Source: Parashewanella sp965200795 (GTDB taxonomy: Bacteria > Pseudomonadota > Gammaproteobacteria > Enterobacterales > Shewanellaceae). From it: a stretch of DNA of 64,000 bases. This document shows positions 36,501 through 45,665 of this stretch, piece after piece (position 1 is the stretch's first letter; each line of letters begins with the position of its first letter). The notes under the pieces are model-generated. The model was given only the letters and a program-made list of their open reading frames with translations, searched no databases and was not told the DNA's origin. The stretch spans positions 27,045 through 91,044 of the forward strand of contig CBDAVB010000019.1 in assembly GCA_965200795.1 (NCBI GenBank), given 5' to 3'. The translations under genes were made by a program, and so were the position numbers.

Positions 36501-37710
36501 GCATTTATTCTCCCGTGGATCCCCCGCCGGATCCGGTGAGCGAACGCGGCGGGCCGGATCGGGGCAGGCGGATATTCCGGGCATTAATACGCGCGTAAAC
36601 GCTGATGTGTTAAAGACACTTCCGCCTGTCGCGTTAACCGCAAAAGACTTTTCGTTTATGGGTTATAAACTGGGCAGCCTGAGCCTTAACGGCAGCAAGG
36701 CCGACCGGGATTACCATCTTGATAACCTGCGGTTAAGCGCGCCTGAAATCAGGATTACCGGCTCGGGAACCTGGTTTGCGAAAGACAAGAGTGACACAGG
36801 CGCCACAGAGCTTAATTTCAGTATTCAGGCCGATAACTTTGACGCTTTAGCCGGGCCGATGAAGATTGACCCGGGCATTCGTGACTCAGGGCTCTCCGGT
36901 CAGTTAAAACTGCGCTGGCAGGGCGCGCCTTATGATTTTCATATCAGCCGCTTAAACGGTAACGTTCATTTCGAGCTGGAAAAAGGTCATTTATCGCAGG
37001 TGAGTGACCAGGGCGCCCGGATCTTCTCATTATTCAGCTTAGATTCACTGTTGCGTAAGTTATCCTTTGATTTTTCTGATGTTTTCGGGGAAGGGCTTTA
37101 TTACAATACTTTTGAGGGTGATTTACGCATTGATGATGGTGTGGTGAAAACCACCGATACCAACATGGATGCCGTAGCCGGGACCGTGAAAGTGCGCGGT
37201 TATACGGATTTAATGAAGCAAAATCTTAATTACGACATTCGCTTTTCACCTAAGCTGGCGTCAAGTGTGCCGACGGTGGTATTACTGAGCACCAGCGCGT
37301 GGACGTTAGGTATCGGCGCCTTTGCCTTGACTAAGGTGTTAGAGCCGGTTATTGAGGTGATTTCCGAAATTCGTTTCAGGCTGACGGGCACCATGTCAAA
37401 ACCTGTAATCGAAGAACTGGAGCGCAAGAGTAAGGAAATTGAGATCCCTGAAGCGGTTTTAGAAAAAGCTTACCCCGAAGCGCTGAAAAAAAAGCAGGCG
37501 CCTGAAAAAGCTGTTCAGGATAAACGCGGCGGTAAAAAGAAAGCTTTTGAAATACAGTCCGGGCGGACTGAACCGAATACAACACCGGTGAAAACGCCAC
37601 AGGATAATACGGTTTATCTGAGGAACTCATCTGATGCAAATCAATCTACTGCAGTGCCGGAGCGGCACGGATGTTCAGCGGAATCTGGACGTTATCCGCT
37701 CGCGGCTTGA
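33535..37710 (+). CDS. yhdP: YhdP family AsmA-like envelope protein
   Basis: A 1391-residue protein with one N-terminal membrane segment (LVAFLVLFALTVSLIRGLL, about residues 18-36). A long beta-rich periplasmic body follows, ending in the AsmA-like C-terminal region near residues 1100-1270 (GHLSQVSDQGARIFSLFSLD). Family members form bridge-like structures thought to carry phospholipids between inner and outer membranes. It starts with GTG overlapping the rng stop by one base, as in the usual rng-yhdP order, and is slightly longer than the E. coli protein. The Lys/Glu-rich tail overlaps the next gene by 77 bp. Confidence 0.93.
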   Translation: MRNAFSFSKLGRFCRKALVAFLVLFALTVSLIRGLLPHLDNARQELIAFVDSQYRIKAEAGEISARWRAFGPVVTIDNLNLPEQSRLPVALNLRQVQFKIDFWRTLLTLSPRVENVTVDGVKLELDLDKLTSSSSAAVTRSAGDATQALDWLYRLLLAQLKQYSLSNIEIKLNSRHHDYKPLLLNNFYWRNRGGLHQGQGQLMLDNSKASREYLELKFKLTGDGHDPDTLKGRAYAAANSLDLGLWSARHKAMNKDVNAPHIQGVVNLRAWADFSNRNWQSALVSFSPSRMQWSLDNHQQKFEINKGMLSWRRFGSGEWQVRSRDFELISNGKPWGDFYISADYSGGRFRAALCELNVGLLEPLLPLYPLLDEHTLSQWHSLSPSGHIGPVKLRYAGADGLSISSGISRLAWKAFSGIPGSGAVNADIELRNDKLTAELPGQNYRLDFGNLFVKPLHFAGEPIRVSFDFSRRRLSVPRLRLSNADLGINASASLDFNQKVSMALAAELRISDVTQAHLYFPVKAMGHDLSNYLASALKAGEIPRANLVWNGNFADFPYQGREGIFQAGFNIQKGRFRFRPDWPAVTELNLDALFQNERMDLRVNKGNLAQVKADGAHVFIPSLDAGAELGVRADLHTEAEDATEVLQSSALSDSAGEVLKAVQVHGPVKGKLDLTIPLYEGGKASVRGQVELNNNDVYVSNPGIDLAQVTGGVRFHNDVIEGDNIMARLFDQPLQVSFDSGSTRSGGRLSAALSGQWDLDRLPAALNNPLRTYYHGHADWWGKLKIVFNDGGYSLQADVQSDLLGTGLDLPDGFSKTPEQKRKLQAELISDNTNAALGIRLGDQFEFRGRFDPFTDKRLRSYSIMIGRLFRPGDQLRARNGQLNMDAGHARLSDWLPILERFSKGAAQSEPSSDNSRSPEADFFPPLTHLAVSAGELDVFGQPLKQLSVSGRKADNTWRLEADSDAFKGEIDFYPDWERQGIKITADKLHLFSRGSPAGSGERTRRAGSGQADIPGINTRVNADVLKTLPPVALTAKDFSFMGYKLGSLSLNGSKADRDYHLDNLRLSAPEIRITGSGTWFAKDKSDTGATELNFSIQADNFDALAGPMKIDPGIRDSGLSGQLKLRWQGAPYDFHISRLNGNVHFELEKGHLSQVSDQGARIFSLFSLDSLLRKLSFDFSDVFGEGLYYNTFEGDLRIDDGVVKTTDTNMDAVAGTVKVRGYTDLMKQNLNYDIRFSPKLASSVPTVVLLSTSAWTLGIGAFALTKVLEPVIEVISEIRFRLTGTMSKPVIEELERKSKEIEIPEAVLEKAYPEALKKKQAPEKAVQDKRGGKKKAFEIQSGRTEPNTTPVKTPQDNTVYLRNSSDANQSTAVPERHGCSAESGRYPLAA

Positions 37711-38464
37711 TGCGCTTCCCCGGCGGCGGGACGAGGAACAGCTGGTGGTGCTGCCGGAATGCGTATTGTTATTCGGCGGTAATGAAAACCTGCAGCTTGC
37801 CGCTTTAGGTGACACAGGGACAAACCCGCTGAAACACGCCCTGTCTGAACTTGCCGGGCGTTATGATGTCTATCTTATCGCCGGTTCCGTTCCCGCCAGA
37901 GCCGGTGACGGCCGGATTTACAGCCGTTGTTACTTTTTTGATAACTCAGGTAAAACGCTCGGCCACTATGACAAAATGCACTTGTTTGATGTCGAGGTGG
38001 CGGACGAAACCCAAAGCTACCGTGAAAGCGATACCTTTTGTCCGGGCGGACAATTAACCGTCGTCGGCACGCCTTTTGGTAACATCGGCTTAGCGATCTG
38101 TTATGATCTTCGTTTTCCCGATATGTTCCAGGCGTTGCGGGCGATGGGGGCTGATTTTATCGCTGTACCGTCAGCTTTCACTAAAGTCACCGGTAAAGCT
38201 CACTGGCAGACGCTCATTCAGGCCAGAGCCATTGAGACTCAGTGTTATTTTCTCGCCGCGGGACAATGGGGGCGGCACGCCTCAAGCCGCCGGGAAACAT
38301 GGGGGCAAAGCATGATAGTGGATCCCTGGGGCGAAATCCTGGCGCAAAAGCCGGAGGGCGTGGGCTGGGTTCAGGCGAGACCTGATATGGAAAGACTGCG
38401 TAAAATCCGGCAGAATATGCCGGTAACGGCTCAAAGGCGTTTTGTGTCACCTATACTGAAATAA
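37634..38464 (+). CDS. Carbon-nitrogen hydrolase (nitrilase superfamily, Nit1-like)
   Basis: A 276-residue hydrolase with the Glu-Lys-Cys triad: VVLPECVLLFGG (Glu), HYDKMHLFDV (Lys) and LAICYDLRFPDMFQ (Cys). The closest known relatives are Nit1-type deaminated-glutathione amidases encoded between yhdP and tldD in many gammaproteobacteria. GAGGA lies nine bases before the ATG even though that region still codes for the end of YhdP, so translation is likely coupled. It ends one codon before the tldD reading frame opens. Confidence 0.92.
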   Translation: MQINLLQCRSGTDVQRNLDVIRSRLDALPRRRDEEQLVVLPECVLLFGGNENLQLAALGDTGTNPLKHALSELAGRYDVYLIAGSVPARAGDGRIYSRCYFFDNSGKTLGHYDKMHLFDVEVADETQSYRESDTFCPGGQLTVVGTPFGNIGLAICYDLRFPDMFQALRAMGADFIAVPSAFTKVTGKAHWQTLIQARAIETQCYFLAAGQWGRHASSRRETWGQSMIVDPWGEILAQKPEGVGWVQARPDMERLRKIRQNMPVTAQRRFVSPILK

Positions 38465-38493
38465 ATTTGAACTTCACAAGAGAATTGAATCTG

Positions 38494-39936
38494 ATGTTAA
38501 CCCAAGTGGGCAACAGCTTACTCGGCGATCAGCTGAGCTTAGACGGTTTAGACCGTTATTTAAAATTGATCCGTCAGCATAAAGTTGATTTCGCGGATTT
38601 GTATTTTCAGGGCAGCCGCCATGAATCCTGGGTCTTAGAAGACGGCATTATTAAAGAAGGCAGCTTTCACATCGAGCGCGGTGTCGGCGTCCGTGCGATA
38701 GCGGGCGAGAAAACCGGCTTCGCCTATTCCGATGACATTACCGCTGACGCGTTAGAGTCCGCCTCTCTTGCGGCCCGCGGTATTGCCGCCGCCGGTGAGA
38801 GCGCGGCGGTACAAGCCGCCAGAGCCGGTAAAGTTCACAGCCTTTACAGCGCTGATGACCCTATAGCCGCCCTGGAGGAAACGCCTAAAATCGAACTGCT
38901 GAAACAGGCGGATGCTTACATCCGCGGTTTAGACCGTCGTATTTCTCAGGTTGTGGTGAGCCTCTCAGGCGTGCATGAGGAAATCTTAGTCACCGCCACT
39001 GACGGAACCCTGAGCGCTGATATTCGTCCGCTGGTGCGTTTTAACTGCAGTGTGATTTTAGAGGACAAGGGCAGGCGTGAGCGCGGCGGCGCCGGCGGCG
39101 GCGGACGCCACGATTACGGCGTATTGATGCGAACCGGTGACGACGGTTTGCCGATGTGTTTTGAGTTCGCCCGTGAGGCGGTACGTCAGGCGCAGGTAAA
39201 TATAAACGCCGTGGACGCTCCGGCGGGTGAAATGACCGTAGTCCTGGGCAGCGGCTGGCCGGGGGTGTTACTGCACGAGGCGGTCGGGCACGGCCTGGAG
39301 GGTGACTTTAACCGTAAAGGCTCAAGCGCGTTCAGCGGTCGTGTCGGTGAGCCGGTGGCATCGGCTTTAGTGACCGTGATTGATGACGGCACGTTGAAAA
39401 ACCGCCGCGGCTCGCTCTCCGTGGATGATGAAGGCACGCCGACTCAGCGGACGACCTTAATTGAAGACGGGATTTTAAAAGGTTATATGCAGGACAAGCT
39501 TAACGCCCGCCTGATGGGCGAGACCTCAACGGGTAACGGCCGGCGTGAGTCTTACGCGCACTTACCGATGCCGAGAATGACCAACACTTATATGAAAGCG
39601 GGCGAGTCAGATCCGCGTGAAATCATCAGCTCCGTTGAAAACGGTATTTACGCGCCTAACTTCGGCGGCGGTCAGGTTGATATCACTTCCGGTAAGTTCG
39701 TGTTTTCCGCGTCAGAAGCTTATCTCATTGAAAAAGGTGAGATCACTCAGGCGGTTAAAGGCGCGACGTTAATCGGTAACGGTCCTGAGTCCATGAGCCG
39801 GATCAGCATGGTCGGTAATGACTTAACCCTCGATAAAGGCGTCGGCGTGTGCGGTAAAGACGGGCAAAGCGTCCCCGTCGGCGTCGGACAGCCTACCCTT
39901 AAATTAGACCGTCTGACGGTGGGCGGCACCGCTTAA
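38494..39936 (+). CDS. tldD: Metalloprotease TldD
   Basis: A 480-residue subunit of the TldD/TldE protease. The metal-binding motif HEAVGHGLEGD near residue 260 is present, with later Cys/Gly-rich metal loops (GQVDITSGKF...). The N-terminal domain includes SRHESWVLEDGIIKEGS. With TldE (PmbA) it trims unfolded peptides and matures some ribosomal peptides or toxins. The partner is encoded 2.9 kb downstream at 42812. The ATG at 38494 with AAGAG upstream is preferred over a TTG nine codons earlier. Confidence 0.95.
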   Translation: MLTQVGNSLLGDQLSLDGLDRYLKLIRQHKVDFADLYFQGSRHESWVLEDGIIKEGSFHIERGVGVRAIAGEKTGFAYSDDITADALESASLAARGIAAAGESAAVQAARAGKVHSLYSADDPIAALEETPKIELLKQADAYIRGLDRRISQVVVSLSGVHEEILVTATDGTLSADIRPLVRFNCSVILEDKGRRERGGAGGGGRHDYGVLMRTGDDGLPMCFEFAREAVRQAQVNINAVDAPAGEMTVVLGSGWPGVLLHEAVGHGLEGDFNRKGSSAFSGRVGEPVASALVTVIDDGTLKNRRGSLSVDDEGTPTQRTTLIEDGILKGYMQDKLNARLMGETSTGNGRRESYAHLPMPRMTNTYMKAGESDPREIISSVENGIYAPNFGGGQVDITSGKFVFSASEAYLIEKGEITQAVKGATLIGNGPESMSRISMVGNDLTLDKGVGVCGKDGQSVPVGVGQPTLKLDRLTVGGTA

Positions 39937-40141
39937 TTTGTTAATCATTTCACTTTCAATGTTGATGCTTTTAAGGTTAATTTAAGAGTGTCAGTTTTTT
40001 GTTAACGTTAATTTTCGTTCATCTTCGGTGCAATTCTATTTAATTTTATCTAGGTTATTAGTATCGGGGTTTTATTGTTTAGAAACATATCTAAATTAGA
40101 AACTGAATCTTCAACTTGAATCTGATCGGCCGGGAGGGATG

Positions 40142-42034
40142 ATGGAGAATAGATTAACTCAAACTATCATTGACGGTTTAATAGCTCAGATAGAGATTTT
40201 TGGATCAGATAGTGAAAGCTCAGTTACTGTTTTATATGAGGGCAGTAAGATAACGTTAAACTTTACCTTTGAAAATTGGTGCGTTAAAGAGTTGAAATGC
40301 GTTAAAACGAAACACAGTGATAAATCAAAAGACTTTCATGTAAAAAAAATGGTGACTTTATCCGCAAGTCAAAGGGAGGAGCTGGTTAAGAAAATTACCA
40401 AATTAAAATTTCATGTAAATAATAGGCACAATCCTTGTGATTCATGTCAATCCTCTCCTGAAAGTTCTTTATCTCATTATGAAATGAGCATTGAAGCCGG
40501 TGATTATGACAGGGGCATTGAAGACAGTTATGATGACAGGAGCATTGAAGCCAGTCTCAGGAGCACCCGTTCCCTGCCTGCCGGTGCTTATATAAATACA
40601 AGAAAAATCAGACCGTCATATTTAGATTCAGGCTTATCCGGCGGTCCGGCTGAGGCTGGTTTACGTTTTCTCAGGTCTGTTTCCGGCAACGCCGCGACAA
40701 TTGCCGGTGATTCGGGTTATTACTCGCAAACTCCGACACCGATAAAGCCGGATGAATTAACACCGGTAATGTCATCAATATCAATTCCTTCATCAGTGAT
40801 ATCAGAATTAATATCATCAGAATCAATATCTAATCAGTATGTTCTGAGTTCAGAAAGTGAATCATGGCTGAAAAGTTGTATTAAACCTTTAGAAGAGCAT
40901 TATCCTTTGATTTACGGGCTGATGGCGATGCTTCCGGCAGAGGTTTTCAAAACTGTTCTAAGTAAGCAGGAATCACCGGTGGATCGCCTCAGGCTATTTT
41001 TAACTTTGAGAAGAACTATTCTAGATTTAGAAGCTAAGAGAAATAAATATCTAGAAGCGGAGGGAAAAACATATCGACCCGGTGAATATCTCCTCGCTGA
41101 TAAGTTAGCTGATCTGGAAGAGTTAATTCATAAGGAGTTAATTAATAAAGAATTCTATAAGGAATATTTTCTATCCGATGAATCTAAACAATTAACGCAG
41201 TTTAAACGATTATGTCATTTCGCCGGTACCGCCGCGACAGAAGATGAAATAAACACTGTTTTAATAAAGGTGCTGAAATACGCGCAATCAACACGGAGTC
41301 AGCTGAAACCGGATAACCCTGAATCTTTGCGGAACGCCGCGCGGCAATTCAAATTACTGGCGGATCTGTTAGGTGTGCTTGAAAGCTCAGAGCCGGTCGA
41401 AATGGTCATAAATTTACTGGTAAGGCTTCCCGATTCGTTTGAACATAAAACTCTCTGGGACGGGCATATATTGTCCGCTTCACTTGCTGAAGCTCAAACC
41501 ATGTTTTCAAACCAAGAGGTTAAATTTTCAGCAGAGTTATACCGGATTTACCGGGAGACGGTAGAGCAAGTATTAACCTCCTTTAACCGGACTGAATATA
41601 ATTTACCGGAACTTTACCTTTATACCGGACAGGGCGGGGCAGATATGTTCAGCGCCTCTCAATTTTTAGCCGCGGCTTTAGACTTAATGAAATGTATTGA
41701 CGTGGAACCTATTTATCGTAGAGGAGAAAAATCAGAACATATCTTACTCATTGACACCAGTATCATGAGGGTGGATCGGCTTGAAATTAAAACAAAAAAA
41801 GCATTATTAATTAAAGTAATAGAAGGAAGATTAAAAAAACTTAAGGATTGCAGGTTTGAATTTGAGAGTATTATCTCAACGGATACAGAAGTTGATTCAG
41901 AAATTTTTGAGGCCGTATTCCTGATGAGTATTTTAAACTCATTTCTAAAAGTTGATGAATTCCGGCGGAGGTGGAGTGCCGCGGCCAGCCGGATTTATCG
42001 GAGTGTATTTGAGGAAAACGAACAAGAAATGTGA
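40142..42034 (+). CDS. Hypothetical protein, candidate effector (630 aa)
   Basis: Not recognised. It is AT-rich compared with tldD and pmbA on either side. Residues 1-100 form a small domain rich in Lys and strands. Residues 110-240 are low complexity with near-repeats (GDYDRGIED, SYDDRSIEA) and Ser/Ile/Pro runs. The remaining 380 residues look all-helical. There is no signal peptide or transmembrane segment. GGGAGGG lies just before two consecutive ATGs; the second (40142) has the better spacing. It sits between functionally linked tldD and pmbA, which suggests later insertion. Confidence 0.75.
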   Translation: MENRLTQTIIDGLIAQIEIFGSDSESSVTVLYEGSKITLNFTFENWCVKELKCVKTKHSDKSKDFHVKKMVTLSASQREELVKKITKLKFHVNNRHNPCDSCQSSPESSLSHYEMSIEAGDYDRGIEDSYDDRSIEASLRSTRSLPAGAYINTRKIRPSYLDSGLSGGPAEAGLRFLRSVSGNAATIAGDSGYYSQTPTPIKPDELTPVMSSISIPSSVISELISSESISNQYVLSSESESWLKSCIKPLEEHYPLIYGLMAMLPAEVFKTVLSKQESPVDRLRLFLTLRRTILDLEAKRNKYLEAEGKTYRPGEYLLADKLADLEELIHKELINKEFYKEYFLSDESKQLTQFKRLCHFAGTAATEDEINTVLIKVLKYAQSTRSQLKPDNPESLRNAARQFKLLADLLGVLESSEPVEMVINLLVRLPDSFEHKTLWDGHILSASLAEAQTMFSNQEVKFSAELYRIYRETVEQVLTSFNRTEYNLPELYLYTGQGGADMFSASQFLAAALDLMKCIDVEPIYRRGEKSEHILLIDTSIMRVDRLEIKTKKALLIKVIEGRLKKLKDCRFEFESIISTDTEVDSEIFEAVFLMSILNSFLKVDEFRRRWSAAASRIYRSVFEENEQEM

Positions 42035-42170
42035 GCGTAAAGAAGAGGCCGAAGCCAGGGCGATATAAATATATAAGCTAAATTATCGACGAGACTAAAA
42101 CAGAAGCCTCAGATGAAGCCTGAAACGCTGACGAGCTCACTAAACAGGCGGGCGGTAAAATGAAACCGGC

Positions 42171-42698
42171 TTAAATCACCGACCGCAGATACTTAAATAA
42201 ATCTCCGGCCGCTTTTGATTCAGCGGCTTTTTCAAGTTCTTTGTTTGCCTTACGAACCAGCTGCCGCAGTTTCTGCCTGTCCAGAGCCGGATGCTCAGCC
42301 GCCGCCGCGTGAACCGCGGCGTCACCGCCTTCAAGCAGCCGCTTTCGCAGCTTCTCAAATTTAGCCACCTGAACGCTTTCGTTACCGGTCGTGTTTTTCA
42401 TCTGACTGAGTTTAGCCTGCAGCGCCTCAAGATCGGCACCACGCGTCAGCTTACCGATGTACTGCCGCTGGCGGCGGTAAGCTTCCGTTTTGGGTTTTAT
42501 GGTTTTTAGCTTGACTAAGTTGTCGTATAAAAACTCATCAAGTTCTAAAGTATCAAGCTGCTTCTTACTTAACGCGGCGAGCTTTTCACCGAATTTTTGA
42601 ATTTCCGCGCTGTCTTTTTTAAACCGGGCGCGGCTTACGTATTGCTCATCATTGTCGTACGGCTGCTTGTTCAGTTCGGCTTCATCGGTAATTTTCAT
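42171..42698 (-). CDS. darP: Ribosome biogenesis factor DarP (YjgA, DUF615)
   Basis: A 175-residue helical protein. It matches YjgA/DarP in the region LDEFLYDNLVKLKTIKPKTE...RRQRQYIGKLTRG and in the C-terminal helical bundle. DarP binds late 50S precursors and aids maturation of the peptidyl-transferase centre. It is divergent from pmbA, the usual yjgA/pmbA arrangement, which supports both calls. Confidence 0.93.
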   Translation of the reverse strand: MKITDEAELNKQPYDNDEQYVSRARFKKDSAEIQKFGEKLAALSKKQLDTLELDEFLYDNLVKLKTIKPKTEAYRRQRQYIGKLTRGADLEALQAKLSQMKNTTGNESVQVAKFEKLRKRLLEGGDAAVHAAAAEHPALDRQKLRQLVRKANKELEKAAESKAAGDLFKYLRSVI

Positions 42699-42811
42699 CG
42701 GGTATTTTCTTTTTAAATATTCAGTGGTGACATGATATCACGTCAGAAAATATTTCGGGATGAAACGATGATATACTTGATTAAAGACGCTAACAGCAAA
42801 AGAGCGAATTC

Positions 42812-44155
42812 GTGACTTCAAATCAAATCGATAAAGAATTAGATAACTTAAAAATCGCGGTATCGACCGCGTTAGATTATGCGGATCAACTGGGCACTGA
42901 TGCCGCGCAGACGGCCATCAGCAAACAACAGGGTTTGTCAGTATCAGTCCGCGGCAAAGAAACGGAAACGGTTGAGTTCAACAAAGACGGCGCCCTTGGT
43001 ATAACCGTTTACCGTAACGGTTGTAAAGGCAGCTCTTCGACTTCCGATTTATCCGCCGGCGCGATTAAACAAGCGGTTAAAGCGGCTGATGATATCGCTA
43101 AATTCACCGGCAGCGATCCCTGCCACGGCCTCGCCGACGCCGAGTATATGGCCACTGAAAATCCGGATTTACAATTGTTTTATCCTCAGGAGCTCGACGC
43201 GGCTCAGTTAGCTGAGTTAGCGATCGCGGCTGAAACCAGCGCCTTAGAGTATGACGGACGCATTAAAGCGTCTGACGGCGCCAGCGCCAACGCTCATACG
43301 GGCATTAAAGTCTACGGTAACAGCCACGGATTTTTAGAAGGGTATCGCAGCTCCCGCTACAGTCTGAGTTGCGTGAGTATCGGCGCTGACGACCAAGGCG
43401 GTATGCAACGGGACTACGATTACACGGTTGCCCGTAAGTTCGCGGATCTTGAGGCCGCTGATGTTATCGGTCGTAAGTCAGCGGAAAAAACCGTTTCCAG
43501 ATTGAACGCCCGTAAGATTACCACCGGAAAACTGCCCGTGTTATTATCTCCTGAGATTGCGACCGGTTTTATCGGGCATTTTGTCGGGGCTGTCAGCGGC
43601 GGCGCGCTATACCGCAAGTCGAGTTTTTTACTGGACTCTCTCAACACGCGGGTATTTCCTGAGTGGTTTTCCATTGAGGAGCAGCCGCGGTTAACCGGCG
43701 GATTAGCCAGCGCGAACTTTGACTCTGAGGGTGTCGCTACTCAGGAGAGAAAAATCGTTGACGCGGGTGAGTTGCGCACCTATCTGCTGACCAGTTATTC
43801 GGCCCGCAAGTTAGGAATGAAAAATACCGGTCACGCCGGCGGTATCTATAACTGGACATTGAGCCATAGCGGACAAACTTTTGAGGAGCTGATAAAGCAG
43901 ATGGCGACGGGTCTGATTGTCACCGAGTTAATGGGGCAGGGTGTAAATCCGGTCACGGGTGATTATTCACGGGGCGCGGCCGGCTTTTATGTCGAAAACG
44001 GTGTGATAGTTCATCCTGTGGAGGAAATCACCATTGCCGGTAATTTAAAAGACATGTACCTCAATGTTCAGGCCGTCGCGAAAGACAGAGATTTACGCTC
44101 ATCAATCCGCACCGGCGGAATTTTATTGAGTGAACTGCAAATCGCAGGTAATTAA
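42812..44155 (+). CDS. pmbA: Metalloprotease TldE (PmbA)
   Basis: A 447-residue homologue of TldD lacking the HExxxH motif, as expected for the TldE subunit. Family regions include KDGALGITVYRNGCKGSSST, FIGHFVGAVSGGALYRKSSF and GYYSRGAAGF-like NPVTGDYSRGAAGFYVENG. The start codon is GTG (gtgacttca at 42812). It acts with TldD in the cytoplasm. A strong terminator follows. Confidence 0.94.
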   Translation: MTSNQIDKELDNLKIAVSTALDYADQLGTDAAQTAISKQQGLSVSVRGKETETVEFNKDGALGITVYRNGCKGSSSTSDLSAGAIKQAVKAADDIAKFTGSDPCHGLADAEYMATENPDLQLFYPQELDAAQLAELAIAAETSALEYDGRIKASDGASANAHTGIKVYGNSHGFLEGYRSSRYSLSCVSIGADDQGGMQRDYDYTVARKFADLEAADVIGRKSAEKTVSRLNARKITTGKLPVLLSPEIATGFIGHFVGAVSGGALYRKSSFLLDSLNTRVFPEWFSIEEQPRLTGGLASANFDSEGVATQERKIVDAGELRTYLLTSYSARKLGMKNTGHAGGIYNWTLSHSGQTFEELIKQMATGLIVTELMGQGVNPVTGDYSRGAAGFYVENGVIVHPVEEITIAGNLKDMYLNVQAVAKDRDLRSSIRTGGILLSELQIAGN

Positions 44156-44163
44156 TTTTTATT

Positions 44164-44190
44164 AATAAAGGCGCTGTCAGCGCCTTTATT
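44164..44190 (+). terminator. Rho-independent terminator of pmbA
   Basis: Perfect 11-bp inverted repeat AATAAAGGCGC/GCGCCTTTATT around TGTCA, eight bases after the pmbA stop. The A/T-rich outer stem makes it likely to work in both directions. Confidence 0.85.
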
Positions 44191-44290
44191 CCCGCTGTCG
44201 TCTATTCTTAAACTTCTTTAATCTTTGTTGATATAGGTTCAAAAATCGCCTAATTTGTTACTCTCAGCTATTATTTTCGGAGCAAGACAT

Positions 44291-45457
44291 ATGGCCATTA
44301 ATCCTGCTAAAAGTATCTCCGCGTCGGAAGCCCTGCACAGGCGAGATTATGCCAATCTGTCTCACGAGCTTGAGCTTGAGAGAGACGTTGATACCGGTGT
44401 TGATTTCGTATCCAGCGGAATGACCGTTCAGGAGTTCAAAGCTTCAGGCAAACGCTATGAACAGTTCACGCAACGTTACAAACATAAACTGAATTATCTG
44501 AAGTCTAAAATTCAGCATCGTCTCAATTTATCTGACGCCGGAAAATCGGTGTTATCTGAGCAGATTGATGAATTTGTCCGAGGTGCCTTTGATGACTCCG
44601 GCTCAAAGTTTAAGCGCTTTAATGATCAGCAGCTTGAAGATTATGTTTATTCGGGCATGTACCAGAATGTAAGTGACTTCACTCTTGCTGTCGACGAGGC
44701 GACGGGCGCGGTGCCGGTGGATGAGATACTTACGGCCATGCTGATTTTTACTCCCGAAATCGGCACCGATCCCGCCTGGCAGCAGTTTTGTATGGAGCAG
44801 GCGATTCAGCTTATAAAAGAACGCCGTGAACAGGCATTGCAATTACCCAGACATCAGGCGCAGCGGGCAAAAGAAGAAACAAGAAGCCGGGTATTTCTCG
44901 CTGTGGCATACAACAAATATAAAACCGCTTATTTACTGTTACGAGCGCGGGAAAATTTAAGTGTCCGTGATACTGACGAGCACGGACGCAATGCGCTTCA
45001 CATACTCGCTTACCGGGGGCAACCGGAACACGCCGCGCAATTAGCGGCTTTAAGCAGTCCCAGGTTTAATCCCTCAGTGACAGATAATTACGGTAATCAC
45101 GCCTTACATTTAGCGGTTGCCAGCGGTTCGGTTCAAACGGCTGAAACCATGATAAAAGCAATTGGCGCCAATGCCTTTTCCGCTAACAACGCAGGTAAAA
45201 CACCGCTGCATATCGCCGCTGAAATGAAAGATAACGACATGTTATCTATGCTGCTTGCCCACGCCAAACCTGAAGAAATTAACGCGCAGGATCAAAACGG
45301 CAACACGGCGGCCGCCATCGCCGCTCAAATGAGTAACCCGACGGCGGTCAGACAGCTGGTCAGAGCGGGCGCGAATCCGGCGTTGATGAATCACGCGGAT
45401 CAGTCATTACACGCCCTGATGACGAATATGGCGGGCGCTGTATCCGTCAGGGCGTAA
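44291..45457 (+). CDS. Ankyrin-repeat protein (388 aa)
   Basis: The N-terminal 215 residues are helical, charged and not recognised. About four ankyrin repeats follow: DEHGRNALHILAYRGQ, DNYGNHALHLAVASGS, NAGKTPLHIAAEMKD and QNGNTAAAIAAQMSN. There is no signal peptide or membrane segment. The ATG at 44291 has GGAG eight bases upstream and is preferred over a TTG 12 codons earlier. The gene stands alone between pmbA and the prp cluster. As with the other ankyrin gene, a host-interaction role is inferred from the repeat type and from the genomic setting, not shown. Confidence 0.85.
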   Translation: MAINPAKSISASEALHRRDYANLSHELELERDVDTGVDFVSSGMTVQEFKASGKRYEQFTQRYKHKLNYLKSKIQHRLNLSDAGKSVLSEQIDEFVRGAFDDSGSKFKRFNDQQLEDYVYSGMYQNVSDFTLAVDEATGAVPVDEILTAMLIFTPEIGTDPAWQQFCMEQAIQLIKERREQALQLPRHQAQRAKEETRSRVFLAVAYNKYKTAYLLLRARENLSVRDTDEHGRNALHILAYRGQPEHAAQLAALSSPRFNPSVTDNYGNHALHLAVASGSVQTAETMIKAIGANAFSANNAGKTPLHIAAEMKDNDMLSMLLAHAKPEEINAQDQNGNTAAAIAAQMSNPTAVRQLVRAGANPALMNHADQSLHALMTNMAGAVSVRA

Positions 45458-45510
45458 TAAGGAAGGCCCGCCGCTGACAACCGGGCAAGCCTTTACGGAT
45501 CTCGCGGTTC

Positions 45511-45570
45511 AAAAGATACCGGTTTAAATTTCAACCTTTCATTTGTCATACCCGCGAAGGCGGGTATCCT
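45511..45570. repeat. Interspersed repeat family 3, inverted copy
   Basis: AAAAGATACCGGTTTAAATT then ATTTGTCATACCCGCGAAGG with the hairpin CCCGCGAAGGCGGG, the reverse complement of the copy at 7296-7360. It lies between the ankyrin gene and prpF, which converge; the hairpin may act as a terminator for either. Confidence 0.75.
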
Positions 45571-45665
45571 GAGACCTCCGCGAAATTAATCAAAGGCGCC
45601 GGACTCTGTCCCGCGCCGGAGTGACGGCATATTATTCGCTGCGTCCTTTCTGTCGCGTCCCTGAG

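Noticed and set aside
36520..36600. Domain break or frameshift in yhdP at a repetitive GGATCC-rich stretch
   Set aside because: The reading frame is continuous through it and the downstream AsmA-like region is intact; it is only a low-complexity loop.
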